From Caldithrix sp. (lineage in GTDB: Bacteria; Zhuqueibacterota; Zhuqueibacteria; Thermofontimicrobiales; Sulfurfontimicrobiaceae): a stretch of DNA of 35,543 nt. The number at the start of each line of letters is the position of its first letter. Position 1 is the stretch's first letter. Of this stretch, positions 1 to 8,721 are shown in pieces. The DNA lies in NCBI GenBank assembly GCA_020722815.1, contig DYKB01000067.1:1-35543 (forward strand), written 5' to 3'. A program made the translations under genes and the position numbers. The notes beneath the pieces are model-generated. The model was not told where the DNA came from. It saw nothing but the letters and a program-made list of their open reading frames with translations, and searched no databases.

Positions 1-1804
1 CGTTTAAAATGGTATTTGACTGATTAAAAGTGACACTCGCTCCTGATTCGACCAGCACATTACAGGCTAAAAGAAGCGTACCGGTTACCGTAATATTTGA
101 ATAGACAATGATTTGATCGCTGCTGGTCGCGTCGGCCATGGCGGCTTGAATCGTGGGATATTGACCTTTGAGGGTGGTACCATTGAGGAGGCGGATGTCG
201 GGATTGAACGTGACATTACTATATTTTTCAATTATTCCACCATTTGATTTAATGTAATAGTTATTTAAATTAATAATAGTTCCGGAATTCAAAGTGAGAG
301 TATCTCCTGCTGGGATTATAACATTCCCTTCAAGGGTAATATTCGCTGGATTTCCCAAACCAGGCCAATCTTCATTTTGAGAGAGTGTCCCGGAAAGTGT
401 AATCGGAGTGGCATATTCTACATTAGAATATGGACTAATAACCTGATCATACTTATTTTTTAAGGTAATATAATAAGTCGTTCCATTTTCAAGTCCTGAC
501 AATGAAAAAGTTGAATCCGGACCAGAACAGGTTATCGGTGAATTTCCCTCTGTCGCCCCGGTGCCATTATATGGAGGTTCCGCAGAATCTGTGTCATAAT
601 GGACCAGATATTGAGGAAGTCCTCCATTTTGCATTTTGATGGTCAATTGCTGATTCCCACGTTGAATTTCTGTTATAATAGGAGGTTCCAGATATTCAAT
701 TTCAATTTGGAGTGAATCCCAATAGGAACTATAAGTTACTGTGTCGCTGGCATAAACCCATATTTCACCTTTAATATTTCCATTACTCGTTTTTTTCCAA
801 TTATATGATAAATTATCGAAATCGGGATAGGAGATAACCAAATTATTATAATTTGAAGTTTGAAAAATGACTGTGGTATCTGAACATAAACCTCTAAATT
901 CCCAATAAAAGGTGGTGGGAACAGGATCACCTAATGGAAATTCATCCTGGAAAGGAGCCAGGTAGCAATTGGCCTGGGACTGGTGTAATAATCTTGGAGG
1001 AAAATCATTCGAACAGTCGCGAATATAGACATAATCTTCGATGCCTACAATACCATGAATATTTTTTAAAAAATCCTTTATTGCTACAGCAGCCCAAAAT
1101 CGCAAATTACCTTGACGAATTCCAATATACCCATTAAAATTTGTATAAAAAACAGATTCCGTCAATGTTCCTGAAATATTTTCATCTAGTTGATTTAATA
1201 CAAGTAAGTTTGTGTTTTTATATGCACCGTTATTTTGCGATTGATAAAAAAAATTAGTGTAAGGAGGTATTGATGGTTCCCACCATTCAGGTTCTGGAGG
1301 TGGATATGTAATTCGTATATAATTCAATCTGTTAGAAATGATATTAGCCATTAACTGACTGTAATTAAGGTAATCATCAAATGCATACCAGGTTGAAGTA
1401 TAATCAACATTTTGATCATTCAATGCATTTAAATGGATACTAATAAAATCTTGCGATACTTGCCAAAATCCCCATTGTTTGTCAACCCAACTATAGCCCT
1501 CCCGAGTATTTTCTGCTATTTGAGGACGATATGAAAGCGGGACATCAGTATCTTCATAGCGAGTAAGAATTGGAAAAAATTCGTGGGCAAATCCAGACCA
1601 ATCATAGATATTTTTTAAAAATTCTGCTGCTATGAGAGCAATTTTTAAATTTTCATGACTTTCACCAGGTCCTATACTATTATAACCCATAGTTCCTGGA
1701 TCCTCTCCACCATGACCTGGATCTAATGTGACAAAAATTTGTGAATTTAAATTTATCACCATAAATCCAAGAATTACGATTAGACTAAGATTAATAATTT
1801 TCAT
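1..1804 (-). CDS. Secreted N-acetylmuramoyl-L-alanine amidase with FN3 and beta-helix tail (partial, runs off the window)
   Basis: Reading the minus strand from the ATG at 1804 gives about 601 codons without a stop to the window edge, so the C-terminus is missing. Residues 1-22 are a signal peptide. Residues 23 to about 240 match Amidase_3: DPGHGGEDPG with zinc ligand His31, Glu48 four residues before an NL pair, a TRYEDTDVPLSYR stretch, ISIHLNA with His124, and a later TESVFYTN segment placed like the catalytic Glu of the family. These enzymes cut the amide between N-acetylmuramic acid and the stem peptide. A FN3-like domain and a YPTIQAAM...DQIIVYSNI pectin-lyase-fold segment follow, which is unusual for an amidase and suggests a large surface or secreted protein. 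The gene lies 9 nt after the stop of the propeller gene upstream on the same strand, so the two are probably co-transcribed. The stretch is easily missed because the frame has no nearby stop inside the window. Confidence 0.88.
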   Translation of the reverse strand, partial: MKIINLSLIVILGFMVINLNSQIFVTLDPGHGGEDPGTMGYNSIGPGESHENLKIALIAAEFLKNIYDWSGFAHEFFPILTRYEDTDVPLSYRPQIAENTREGYSWVDKQWGFWQVSQDFISIHLNALNDQNVDYTSTWYAFDDYLNYSQLMANIISNRLNYIRITYPPPEPEWWEPSIPPYTNFFYQSQNNGAYKNTNLLVLNQLDENISGTLTESVFYTNFNGYIGIRQGNLRFWAAVAIKDFLKNIHGIVGIEDYVYIRDCSNDFPPRLLHQSQANCYLAPFQDEFPLGDPVPTTFYWEFRGLCSDTTVIFQTSNYNNLVISYPDFDNLSYNWKKTSNGNIKGEIWVYASDTVTYSSYWDSLQIEIEYLEPPIITEIQRGNQQLTIKMQNGGLPQYLVHYDTDSAEPPYNGTGATEGNSPITCSGPDSTFSLSGLENGTTYYITLKNKYDQVISPYSNVEYATPITLSGTLSQNEDWPGLGNPANITLEGNVIIPAGDTLTLNSGTIINLNNYYIKSNGGIIEKYSNVTFNPDIRLLNGTTLKGQYPTIQAAMADATSSDQIIVYSNITVTGTLLLACNVLVESGASVTFNQSNTILN

Positions 1805-1813
1805 AAAAATCCC

Positions 1814-2836
1814 TTATTTTATGAGTACAATCATTGAATTGTTTAACCATTTATAGTTATTAATATCCGTACTTACAGAATATTTTATTTTTTCATCTGT
1901 TTTTAGGTTAAGTAAAATTAAATATTGTCTTATAATTGATTGATCATTAACTACAGGAAGCAAATATGTTAAAAACTTACCATCAGGACTGAATTTGTAA
2001 TCTACTCCACCATCATCCTGGATTACATTGTTAATTTTACCATTTAATTGATAAATTAATACACCTTTTTGGGTTTTAACGAGAAAGAGGCTATCATTCT
2101 CCATGATCTCTATTTCAATATCAGGTATTTTTTCACTAATAAGTTGTTTATTCTCACGGGTTTCATAATTATAGTACCATAAATATGCATCGGGCGGTTT
2201 AGGTGTATTATATGGAGGCACAAGATTTCTGTAAAGCAGAGCGAGTGAATGATTTAGCCATTTCGCATTTCCGCTTACTGGATTTCCAACCTGTATCTCT
2301 TCACCTGTTACTAAATTTTTTATGAAAAGCGGTGTTTCTTTTCTCGTTGCTTTAATATAAGAGATTAATTTAGAATCAAAGGACCAACTCGGTTGTGATA
2401 TTTGTAGTATATATTCATTTTGTATCGTTGTAGAAATAATTTCTTTAACATTTTTTTTAACTATATCGATAAGAAATAATCCACTTTGTTTTTTAGCGGT
2501 GATACCATGAGTACAAAGTAATATTTTATTTCCAGTCTTATCCCACTCAAAATGACCTACGCTAAAATTTTCAAGATTAAAATCAATATTATTATAAATA
2601 GCAATTTCATCTCCATTTAACGAAAATATATAAAATATGTTTTTTTTATAAAATGCTAATTTATCAAATGTAATAGAAAAATTTTTAAAATTGAATGATC
2701 TATTGGTTAAAGATTTTTCATATAAATTAGGAGCGAAATCATTAATATTTTTAATTGTTACATTTTGAGAATAACTGTTTATAAATACAATAAGCTTTAA
2801 TAAAAAAAATAAAAATAGAGTTCTCGAATATATCAT
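1814..2836 (-). CDS. Exported WD40-like (PD40/TolB-type) beta-propeller protein, copy 1
   Basis: About 340 aa. I place the start at the ATG at 2836 rather than the farther ATG at 2896. An AAAGGAAC ribosome site precedes 2836, and the protein then begins with a clean signal peptide (MIYSRTLFLFFLL...NSYSQ). The body holds propeller blades with PD40-like repeats such as WSFDSKLISYI and FSPDGKFLTYLLP. It has no catalytic motif that I recognise, and probably acts as a periplasmic or surface binding scaffold. It is clearly paralogous to the protein at 3485-4492, sharing the GNAKWLNHS, PPYN.PKPPDA.LWYY and TRENKQLI blocks. The amidase gene follows 9 nt downstream. Codon use is more AT-rich than in copy 2. 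Substrate and partner are unknown. Confidence 0.85.
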   Translation of the reverse strand: MIYSRTLFLFFLLKLIVFINSYSQNVTIKNINDFAPNLYEKSLTNRSFNFKNFSITFDKLAFYKKNIFYIFSLNGDEIAIYNNIDFNLENFSVGHFEWDKTGNKILLCTHGITAKKQSGLFLIDIVKKNVKEIISTTIQNEYILQISQPSWSFDSKLISYIKATRKETPLFIKNLVTGEEIQVGNPVSGNAKWLNHSLALLYRNLVPPYNTPKPPDAYLWYYNYETRENKQLISEKIPDIEIEIMENDSLFLVKTQKGVLIYQLNGKINNVIQDDGGVDYKFSPDGKFLTYLLPVVNDQSIIRQYLILLNLKTDEKIKYSVSTDINNYKWLNNSMIVLIK

Positions 2837-2896
2837 ATTTGTTCCTTTCTTTATTAATAATAAATTATTAATAAAATAATTTAAAATTATTGGCAT

Positions 2897-3484
2897 GTTT
2901 AGTATATCAGTTTATTTTTTTGATGAATTTTATTATTTTTTAAAAAGGGCGGAGCACGATCCAATTCGAGTAGATTACACCATATACACCATAAAGAGTC
3001 GCCATTAAACCAGCAGAATAAAAAAACAACACAATCGCCAAATATTGCGATTATATTCAATATAATCAAGAAAATAGGGGAATGGGTAAAATCAATAATT
3101 GCATTTGAATCTCTTTGAATTGCATTTTAAATTTTTATCGAATTTCAAATATTTTATTCACAAAGCAAGCGAGTATTATATTCAGCGCAAGTTGGTTTTA
3201 AAAAAATCAACAATACCATTTTAATATACAGACATAAAATATATAAAAATAGTTCCTACTATTTTACAAATCGATCTATATATAAAAATATATTTGCATC
3301 CAACCATTTTTTAGTTTAATAAGTAATTTCATACAGAAGTCTGATCTGTCTACCGCAGCAAAATCAACCGCACCGTCTGCCAATATTGCCGGGTTTTAAA
3401 TTGACAGAAATAAATTAACCAAAATACACCCTTCGTGACGGGTGCTTTTTGATTATCATAAGCCGTTAATAGGGGATGATGAGG
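2897..3484. other. AT-rich gap between the two propeller genes
   Basis: About 590 bases without a convincing gene on either strand. I see a perfect 9-bp palindrome around one base (3049-3067, GATTATATT-C-AATATAATC) and a GC-richer patch near 3350-3445 that ends in a terminator-like hairpin. The patch could be a decayed coding remnant, but no recognisable protein emerges. The promoter of the downstream propeller-amidase pair should lie here. Confidence 0.5.
3427..3450. terminator. Possible terminator hairpin after propeller copy 2
   Basis: CACCC at 3427-3431 pairs with GGGTG at 3440-3444. On the plus strand a CTTTTTG run follows; on the minus strand a weaker TATTTTGG tract follows. It sits about 40 nt beyond the stop of the minus-strand gene at 3485, where a terminator is expected. 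The stem is only 5 bp, so the call is tentative. Confidence 0.35.
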
Positions 3485-4492
3485 TTATTGGTGGATTAAT
3501 ACAATTAACGAGGCATTTAACCATTTAAAATTATTATACATCGTACTGACTGGATATTTCACGACCTTTTCTGTTTCTAACCCGATCAAAACCAGTTCAT
3601 TTCCGACAGTCATTTCGTCTTTGTATTCAGGTAGCAAATAAGCTAAATATTTACCATCAGGGCTGAATTGATATGCCATTCCGTCATCATTCTTCAATAT
3701 TTTTACGAATTTGCCACTAAACCGGCAAATCATGACGCTACTTTTAGCTTTGATGAGAAAAAGACTATCATCTTCCGTAATCGCGATTTCAATATCGGTC
3801 ATCTTTTCATCGATAAGCTGTTTATTCTCTCTGGTATCATCATGATAATACCAGAGATCGGCATCCGGCGGTTTGGGTGAATTATATGGCGGCATACAAT
3901 TCCGGTAAAGCAGCGCGTGTGAATGATTTAGCCATTTGGCATTTCCAGCCAATGGATTACTAATTTGAGTCTCTTCTCCTGTCGCTAAATTTTTAACATA
4001 AAGTGCCGATGAGCGGGTTGTGAGGATATAGGAAATCAATTGCGAATCAAAAGAGCAGTCGGGCTGAAGAAGGGCCGTATATTGGCTTTTAATTTTTAGT
4101 GGAATAATTTTGCTACGATTATTCTGGAAAATTTGAATGACAAATAATCCACACTTTTTTTGATAGCTGACAAAATGGGTGCTGAGTAAAATTTTATCCC
4201 CACTTCTGTTCCATTGAAAATTTCCTTTTAGCGATATCAAATCAAAATCAGTTTTATCATAACTGAAAATTTTTGTCCCTTTAATAGAAAAAACATGAAA
4301 ACTATCATTCTCAATAAATGCAACCTTATCAAAAGCCGGCGCAAAATTTCTGACAGTGAACGACCTGTCAACACCCACCTTTTTGTACAAATCGGGCGCA
4401 AATTCTTCAATGGTTTTTATGGTGATTTTTTGAGAAAACGATGGAATGAATTGGATAATGAAAAACAGAATTAAACTTATTGAACGAAACAT
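3485..4492 (-). CDS. Exported WD40-like (PD40/TolB-type) beta-propeller protein, copy 2
   Basis: 335 aa from the ATG at 4492, with AAAGGAA just upstream. An N-terminal signal peptide (MFRSISLILFFIIQFIPSFSQ) leads into a propeller with blade motifs such as CSFDSQLISYI and FSPDGKYLAYLLP. It is a tandem paralogue of 1814-2836: the N-terminal I.TI..FAP.LY block, the PPYN.PKPPDA block and the C-terminal WLN.S.IVLI ending are all shared. There is no enzymatic motif. The two copies are separated by a long gap, so the operon may restart at copy 1. The family appears uncharacterised, and I infer a structural or binding role only. Confidence 0.85.
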   Translation of the reverse strand: MFRSISLILFFIIQFIPSFSQKITIKTIEEFAPDLYKKVGVDRSFTVRNFAPAFDKVAFIENDSFHVFSIKGTKIFSYDKTDFDLISLKGNFQWNRSGDKILLSTHFVSYQKKCGLFVIQIFQNNRSKIIPLKIKSQYTALLQPDCSFDSQLISYILTTRSSALYVKNLATGEETQISNPLAGNAKWLNHSHALLYRNCMPPYNSPKPPDADLWYYHDDTRENKQLIDEKMTDIEIAITEDDSLFLIKAKSSVMICRFSGKFVKILKNDDGMAYQFSPDGKYLAYLLPEYKDEMTVGNELVLIGLETEKVVKYPVSTMYNNFKWLNASLIVLIHQ

Positions 4493-4886
4493 GGAAATTT
4501 CCTTTGCGATTAGATTTTTTTTAGAATCATAAAAACATTCATTTCAAATTTAATTTTACGCAGATTCGCTACAGGTTAGTTTGTAACAGCGGACACCTCT
4601 ATTTGTCCTGGCGATCAGACTACACTGAACATTCTTTTCACCTAAAAGCGCAATCTCAATATTGATAAAAAGTCGAAAAATTACATTATTGACAAACGAG
4701 TCCTGAGTCTTGCCGAAGGAAAGGCGCCTCGCACTGACAGCCGCAATTTTTTTGTCTATAACGAGTATTAACAGGTTTATGTTTACTTCGCATTAAATTT
4801 TATTTGCTTTTTATTCCCTTTTCTATTAAATTACATGATACAAGTTAACTCTGAATGTTTATAGAAGAAAAGGAAGAAAGATAAAA
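4493..4886. other. Divergent intergenic region before pgi
   Basis: About 390 bases between the minus-strand propeller gene and pgi. It must hold promoters for both directions. The pgi promoter is listed separately; the rest contains no gene that I can support. Confidence 0.5.
4804..4832 (+). promoter_or_regulatory. Sigma-70-like promoter for pgi
   Basis: TTGCTT at 4804-4809 and TAAATT at 4827-4832 are spaced by 17 bp and lie 55 nt upstream of the pgi start. The tmRNA promoter has the same TTGCTTTTTA -35 context and the same spacing, which strengthens both calls. Confidence 0.5.
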
Positions 4887-6185
4887 ATGGCTGATTTAAG
4901 ACTGGAAATTGAAAATTTGCATGAAGTGGTGCCAGATAATGCGCTTGAACAAATCAAACCGGACGTACTAGGAGCGCAAAAAGCACTGGAAGACCATACC
5001 GGCGCCGGGAATGATTTTCATGGCTGGCTCGATCTCCCAACCAGGCGAAATCTTGAATTGGATGATATAAAAAAAGCAGCGGACACGATTCGAAGTGAGG
5101 GAAAATATTTAATTTGTATTGGAATTGGCGGCTCCTATCTGGGTGCACAGGCCACAATTTCGGCGCTGGGAAAACAGATACCCTGTCACAATACCAACGA
5201 GACACAAATTTTCTTTGCGGGGCATAATATGAGTTCGCAATATTTAACCGAACTCATCAAAACTGTTGATTGGTCAAGTACCTGGATTAACGTCATTTCC
5301 AAATCCGGAACGACAACCGAACCTGGATTAGCCTTTCGAATTTTATATGATCAATTGGTAAAAAAAGTTGGAAAACATGAAGCCAATCGACGGGTGATTG
5401 CAACTACGGATAAAAGTCGTGGTGCCCTGAAACGGATGGCAACCGAAAATGGCTTTCAAACATTTGTCGTTCCGGATGATGTTGGGGGACGTTTTTCGGT
5501 ACTTACCGCGGTTGGCTTGTTACCAATCGCCGCCGCTGGCATTAATATCGATAAATTGCTTACGGGTGCATATAAAATGCGGGAAATTTGCCGAAATAAT
5601 GATTTATATAAAAATCCAGCCTTGCGATATGCCGCCCTAAGGAATATTTTATATCGTCAGGACAAATCCATTGAAATTCTGGCTAATTTTGAGCCGGCGC
5701 TACATAGTATTGGTGAATGGTGGAAGCAGCTTTTTGGCGAAAGTGAAGGTAAGGCTGGGAAGGGCATATTCCCCGTCACCGTTGACCTGAGTACTGATCT
5801 GCATTCGATGGGACAAATGATTCAGGAAGGAATGCGTCATATTTTTGAAACTTTTATGATCATTGAAGATGCTCCAACCCAATTAACGATTCCACATTGG
5901 AAAGATGATTATGATGGCTTTAACTATCTTGCTGGTAAAACACTGCATTTTGTCAATCAAAAAGCTTACGAGGGAACCGCCCAGGCTCATAAACAAGGTG
6001 GCTGCCCCAATATGACAATTTTTCTTCCCGAACTTTCTGAATTTTATCTGGGACAGCTTTTCTATTTCTTTGAATATGCAGTTGCCATAAGTGGTTATGT
6101 ACTCGGGGTCAATCCCTTTGATCAGCCTGGCGTGGAAGCTTATAAATCAAATATGTTTCGATTACTTGGAAAAACAGGATTTTAG
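4887..6185 (+). CDS. pgi: Glucose-6-phosphate isomerase
   Basis: 432 aa, the length of the compact bacterial PGI subfamily. It interconverts glucose-6-phosphate and fructose-6-phosphate in the cytoplasm. Diagnostic blocks are GIGGSYLGAQA near residue 80, SKSGTTTEP near 143 (sugar-phosphate binding), GGRFSVLTAVGLLP near 200, the EGKAGKGIFPVTVDLSTDLHS region near 290, and the C-terminal NPFDQPGVEAYK signature. The ATG is preceded by AGGAAGAAAG. The PLP-enzyme gene starts 27 nt after the stop, so the two form a likely operon. Nothing in the sequence suggests a defect. Confidence 0.97.
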   Translation: MADLRLEIENLHEVVPDNALEQIKPDVLGAQKALEDHTGAGNDFHGWLDLPTRRNLELDDIKKAADTIRSEGKYLICIGIGGSYLGAQATISALGKQIPCHNTNETQIFFAGHNMSSQYLTELIKTVDWSSTWINVISKSGTTTEPGLAFRILYDQLVKKVGKHEANRRVIATTDKSRGALKRMATENGFQTFVVPDDVGGRFSVLTAVGLLPIAAAGINIDKLLTGAYKMREICRNNDLYKNPALRYAALRNILYRQDKSIEILANFEPALHSIGEWWKQLFGESEGKAGKGIFPVTVDLSTDLHSMGQMIQEGMRHIFETFMIIEDAPTQLTIPHWKDDYDGFNYLAGKTLHFVNQKAYEGTAQAHKQGGCPNMTIFLPELSEFYLGQLFYFFEYAVAISGYVLGVNPFDQPGVEAYKSNMFRLLGKTGF

Positions 6186-6212
6186 GACATTCAAATCAGT
6201 GGGAGGTATCTG

Positions 6213-7481
6213 ATGGAAGATTCAAAACGCAAAGATGTCATTGAAAAGTTTTATCTGGATTGTGGATTTGCCACGCGTGCCTTGCATGCGGGTGAACATT
6301 TAGGCCAACCGATTGGAAGTCATGCCCACACCAATGCCATTTTTCAAACTTCGACTTTTGTTTTTGAAAATGTTGACGATGGGGCCAAATTATTTGACCA
6401 TAAAAAACAAGGTTTTATTTACACGCGACTCGGAAATCCGACGGTGCTGGTTTTAGAAGCCAAAATCAATGCGCTGGAAGGACAAAAAGTGAAATTGGCC
6501 GATCCGGAGCATGTACGTATTTCCTCGCTGGTTTTCTCTTCGGGAATGGCGGCAATCAGTTCAACGATGCTGGCAATTCTGAAAGGCGGTGATAAAATTA
6601 TTCGCGGCGATGTGGTGTACGGCAGTACTGAGGATCTGTTTACCAAAATTTTACCTCGCTATCATGTTAATTCTGTTTCAGTGGATACCAGTGATTTGGC
6701 CGCGTTTGAAAAAACCATGAAAGCAAATCCCGATGCCAAAGCTGTCTTTTTCGAAACACCGACCAATCCCACCATGGCAATTACGGACATCCGAAGGGTC
6801 AGTGAAATAGCCCGTTCCATCAATAAAAAAATTCATATTATCGTTGATAATACCTTTGCAACCCCATATCTCCAACGTCCGCTTGAGCTTGGTGCCGATA
6901 TTGTCCTGCATAGCACCACCAAATATATCTGTGGTCATGGAGTGGTCATTGGCGGGGTAGTTGTCACCAGTGATGAAAAAGTAAAAGATGATCTTTATCA
7001 GATGATGGTCGATTTGGGACCGAGCCCCAGCCCATTTGACACCTGGCTGGTGAATCTCGGGGTAAAAACCTTACCAATTCGGATGAAGCAACATTGTTCC
7101 AATGCCCTGAAAATCGCCGAATATCTGGAAAAGCATCCCAAAGTAGCCTGGGTGGCTTACCCGGGGTTGAAAAGTTTTCGGTACCACGAGCTGGCAAAAA
7201 AACAGATGGATGATTTTGGTGGTATTTTGGCCTTTGAACTGAAAGGCGGATTTGAAGCTGGTAAGAAACTCATGGAAAGTGTTCACCTCTTTACACTTGC
7301 CGTTAGTCTCGGCTGTGTGGATTCCCTTATTCAGCACCCGGCTTCCATGACGCATCATTCGGTTCCACCCGAAAAACGCTTGAAAACGGGGATAACGGAT
7401 GGTCTTGTCAGAATTTCCGTTGGCTTGGAAGATGTGGATGATTTAATTCGTGATTTGGATCGGGCACTTCAAAAAGTCTGA
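6213..7481 (+). CDS. Cys/Met-metabolism PLP enzyme, methionine gamma-lyase-like
   Basis: 422 aa fold-type I enzyme. The start has a strong GGGAGGT site. The N-terminus FATRALHAGEH, YTRLGNPT, SSGMAAISS, VDNTFATPYLQRPLELGAD, the PLP-lysine motif HSTTKYICGHG and the C-terminal QHPASMTHHS...RISVGLEDVDDL are those of the Cys_Met_Meta_PP family and are closest in my memory to methionine gamma-lyase. That enzyme would release methanethiol, ammonia and 2-oxobutyrate from methionine. The cysteine typical of methionine gamma-lyases (YGCT) is serine here (VVYGSTEDLF), and a roughly 10-residue insertion (around ADPEHVRISS) precedes the SSGMAAI motif. O-acetylhomoserine sulfhydrylase or cystathionine gamma-lyase/synthase activity is therefore also possible. 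The family call is safe; the exact reaction is not. Confidence 0.9.
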   Translation: MEDSKRKDVIEKFYLDCGFATRALHAGEHLGQPIGSHAHTNAIFQTSTFVFENVDDGAKLFDHKKQGFIYTRLGNPTVLVLEAKINALEGQKVKLADPEHVRISSLVFSSGMAAISSTMLAILKGGDKIIRGDVVYGSTEDLFTKILPRYHVNSVSVDTSDLAAFEKTMKANPDAKAVFFETPTNPTMAITDIRRVSEIARSINKKIHIIVDNTFATPYLQRPLELGADIVLHSTTKYICGHGVVIGGVVVTSDEKVKDDLYQMMVDLGPSPSPFDTWLVNLGVKTLPIRMKQHCSNALKIAEYLEKHPKVAWVAYPGLKSFRYHELAKKQMDDFGGILAFELKGGFEAGKKLMESVHLFTLAVSLGCVDSLIQHPASMTHHSVPPEKRLKTGITDGLVRISVGLEDVDDLIRDLDRALQKV

Positions 7482-7575
7482 TTCACCATAAAACTGAACA
7501 AATTCCTCAATATTGTTACACTCAAAAATACATATTCTGTTAACCCGGATAATCCTGTTTTTTTAAAATTCAAAT

Positions 7576-8532
7576 TTAATGATGATCCTGATAAAGTGAA
7601 TCTGCCATAGCCTTAAATGAATAATCACGCGTCATTTCATATAATTCATAAAGTTGTTCAATATGTACCAGGTGATAACTTTGAAAAAGTTCTTTAAATT
7701 TTAAACAATAAAAACTGATGCCACCTGGATTTCGATATTGTTCAAGATGATTTTGAATAGTGGTTAGCGATGCCTGAAGAATCTGTTTACAGGATTCATT
7801 ATGCGTTACCTGGTAATAATCGTACAATCCAAAAATCGCGGCAATAAAGCCATTTAGCACATGTGAAGGCCAATAAGCTGGATACTGCTCGATCCAGAAA
7901 TAGCCATCCTTATCGATCATCACCGTCCAGATAAAATCATTCTTCCAGCCATCGTTTTCACAATAAATAATCTGAAAGCTTTTGAAAATTTTTTGCGCAA
8001 TATTGCGATACTTCCTTTCACCGGTTAAGAAATATAACCTGGAAAAAACCGATAAAACTCTTCCCTGTGCCATACCTGAATACCAGGGATAAAAAAGTTT
8101 ATCCGTTCCATGTGTCCAATTAAAAGGATAGGGAAAATAAAGTGCGTCATCGATTTCTTCCCCCATTTCAATCAATTTTTCGGCAAATAATTTCGCCCGA
8201 ATTAGGTAGGTCGTATTTTGGGTGCGATGATAGCCATTTAACAACTCAATCGTTCTTAAACCCAGATAGACCGGGTGATAATAACGAATTCCATTGTATT
8301 CAAATAAAATGATTCCTTTTTCATCGGTTAAATATTCATCATCCAGATAGACAACCGGTTTATTATTATAAGGCCAATCTTCAAAATTTAACTTATGAAT
8401 CTGAAAGGAAGTCATTTTAACGGACTTTGGAAATTTAAATATTTTATTGGCATCATTTAAATTAATGTCACAACTTAAAATTGATAAAATGCAAAAAATA
8501 AAGAAAAATCTCAACTTGTACCGTACTGTCAC
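7576..8532 (-). CDS. D-glucuronyl C5-epimerase C-terminal-domain lipoprotein
   Basis: 318 aa from a GTG start at 8532; an ATG one base earlier is followed at once by a stop, and AGGGTGG precedes the GTG. The N-terminus is a lipoprotein signal (FIFCILSILSC). The rest matches the Glce_C alpha/alpha barrel: PWYSGMAQGR, a FIWTVMIDKDGYFWIEQYP segment, HVLNGFIAAIFGLYDYY, and a LYELYEMTRD ending. In animals this domain inverts C5 of glucuronate in heparan sulfate. Bacterial homologues are mostly untested, so the substrate here (a uronate-containing polysaccharide) is inference. It follows the phosphodiesterase and sialidase-like genes on the same strand after a 189-nt gap that contains its own promoter-like sequence. 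Expected location: periplasm, membrane-anchored. Confidence 0.82.
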   Translation of the reverse strand: MTVRYKLRFFFIFCILSILSCDINLNDANKIFKFPKSVKMTSFQIHKLNFEDWPYNNKPVVYLDDEYLTDEKGIILFEYNGIRYYHPVYLGLRTIELLNGYHRTQNTTYLIRAKLFAEKLIEMGEEIDDALYFPYPFNWTHGTDKLFYPWYSGMAQGRVLSVFSRLYFLTGERKYRNIAQKIFKSFQIIYCENDGWKNDFIWTVMIDKDGYFWIEQYPAYWPSHVLNGFIAAIFGLYDYYQVTHNESCKQILQASLTTIQNHLEQYRNPGGISFYCLKFKELFQSYHLVHIEQLYELYEMTRDYSFKAMADSLYQDHH

Positions 8533-8549
8533 ATAACCACCCTGGAATT

Positions 8550-8578
8550 ATTCTATCCCCAATCAATACCGTTCACAA
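8550..8578 (-). promoter_or_regulatory. Candidate promoter for the epimerase-like gene
   Basis: On the minus strand TTGTGA (8578-8573) and TAGAAT (8555-8550) are 17 bp apart. Transcription would begin only about 10 nt before the GTG, leaving a very short leader, which makes the call tentative. Confidence 0.35.
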
Positions 8579-8721
8579 AAATTGTTGAAATTTTTATAGC
8601 AAATTGGTAGACAAAATTTTTTGAAAAATATTACTTTTTGTTTAACATTTGATATAAGAATTTAATTTTTATTAAGTTAATCATTGAAAATCTGAAAGGG
8701 GAGTTTTACGACCGGAAAATA

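Noticed and set aside
736..930. Minus-strand ORF of 64 aa
   Set aside because: Out of frame with the 601-codon amidase frame that covers it; a shadow.
934..1137. Plus-strand ORF of 67 aa
   Set aside because: Lies inside the amidase-beta-helix gene on the other strand and has no recognisable domain or ribosome site.
3049..3067. Perfect AT palindrome GATTATATT-C-AATATAATC as an operator
   Set aside because: The flanks are very AT-rich, there is no second copy and no regulator nearby; chance cannot be excluded.
7530..7570. Terminator between the PLP-enzyme gene and the epimerase-like gene
   Set aside because: GGAT-A-ATCC has too small a loop for a stable hairpin, although a T-run follows.
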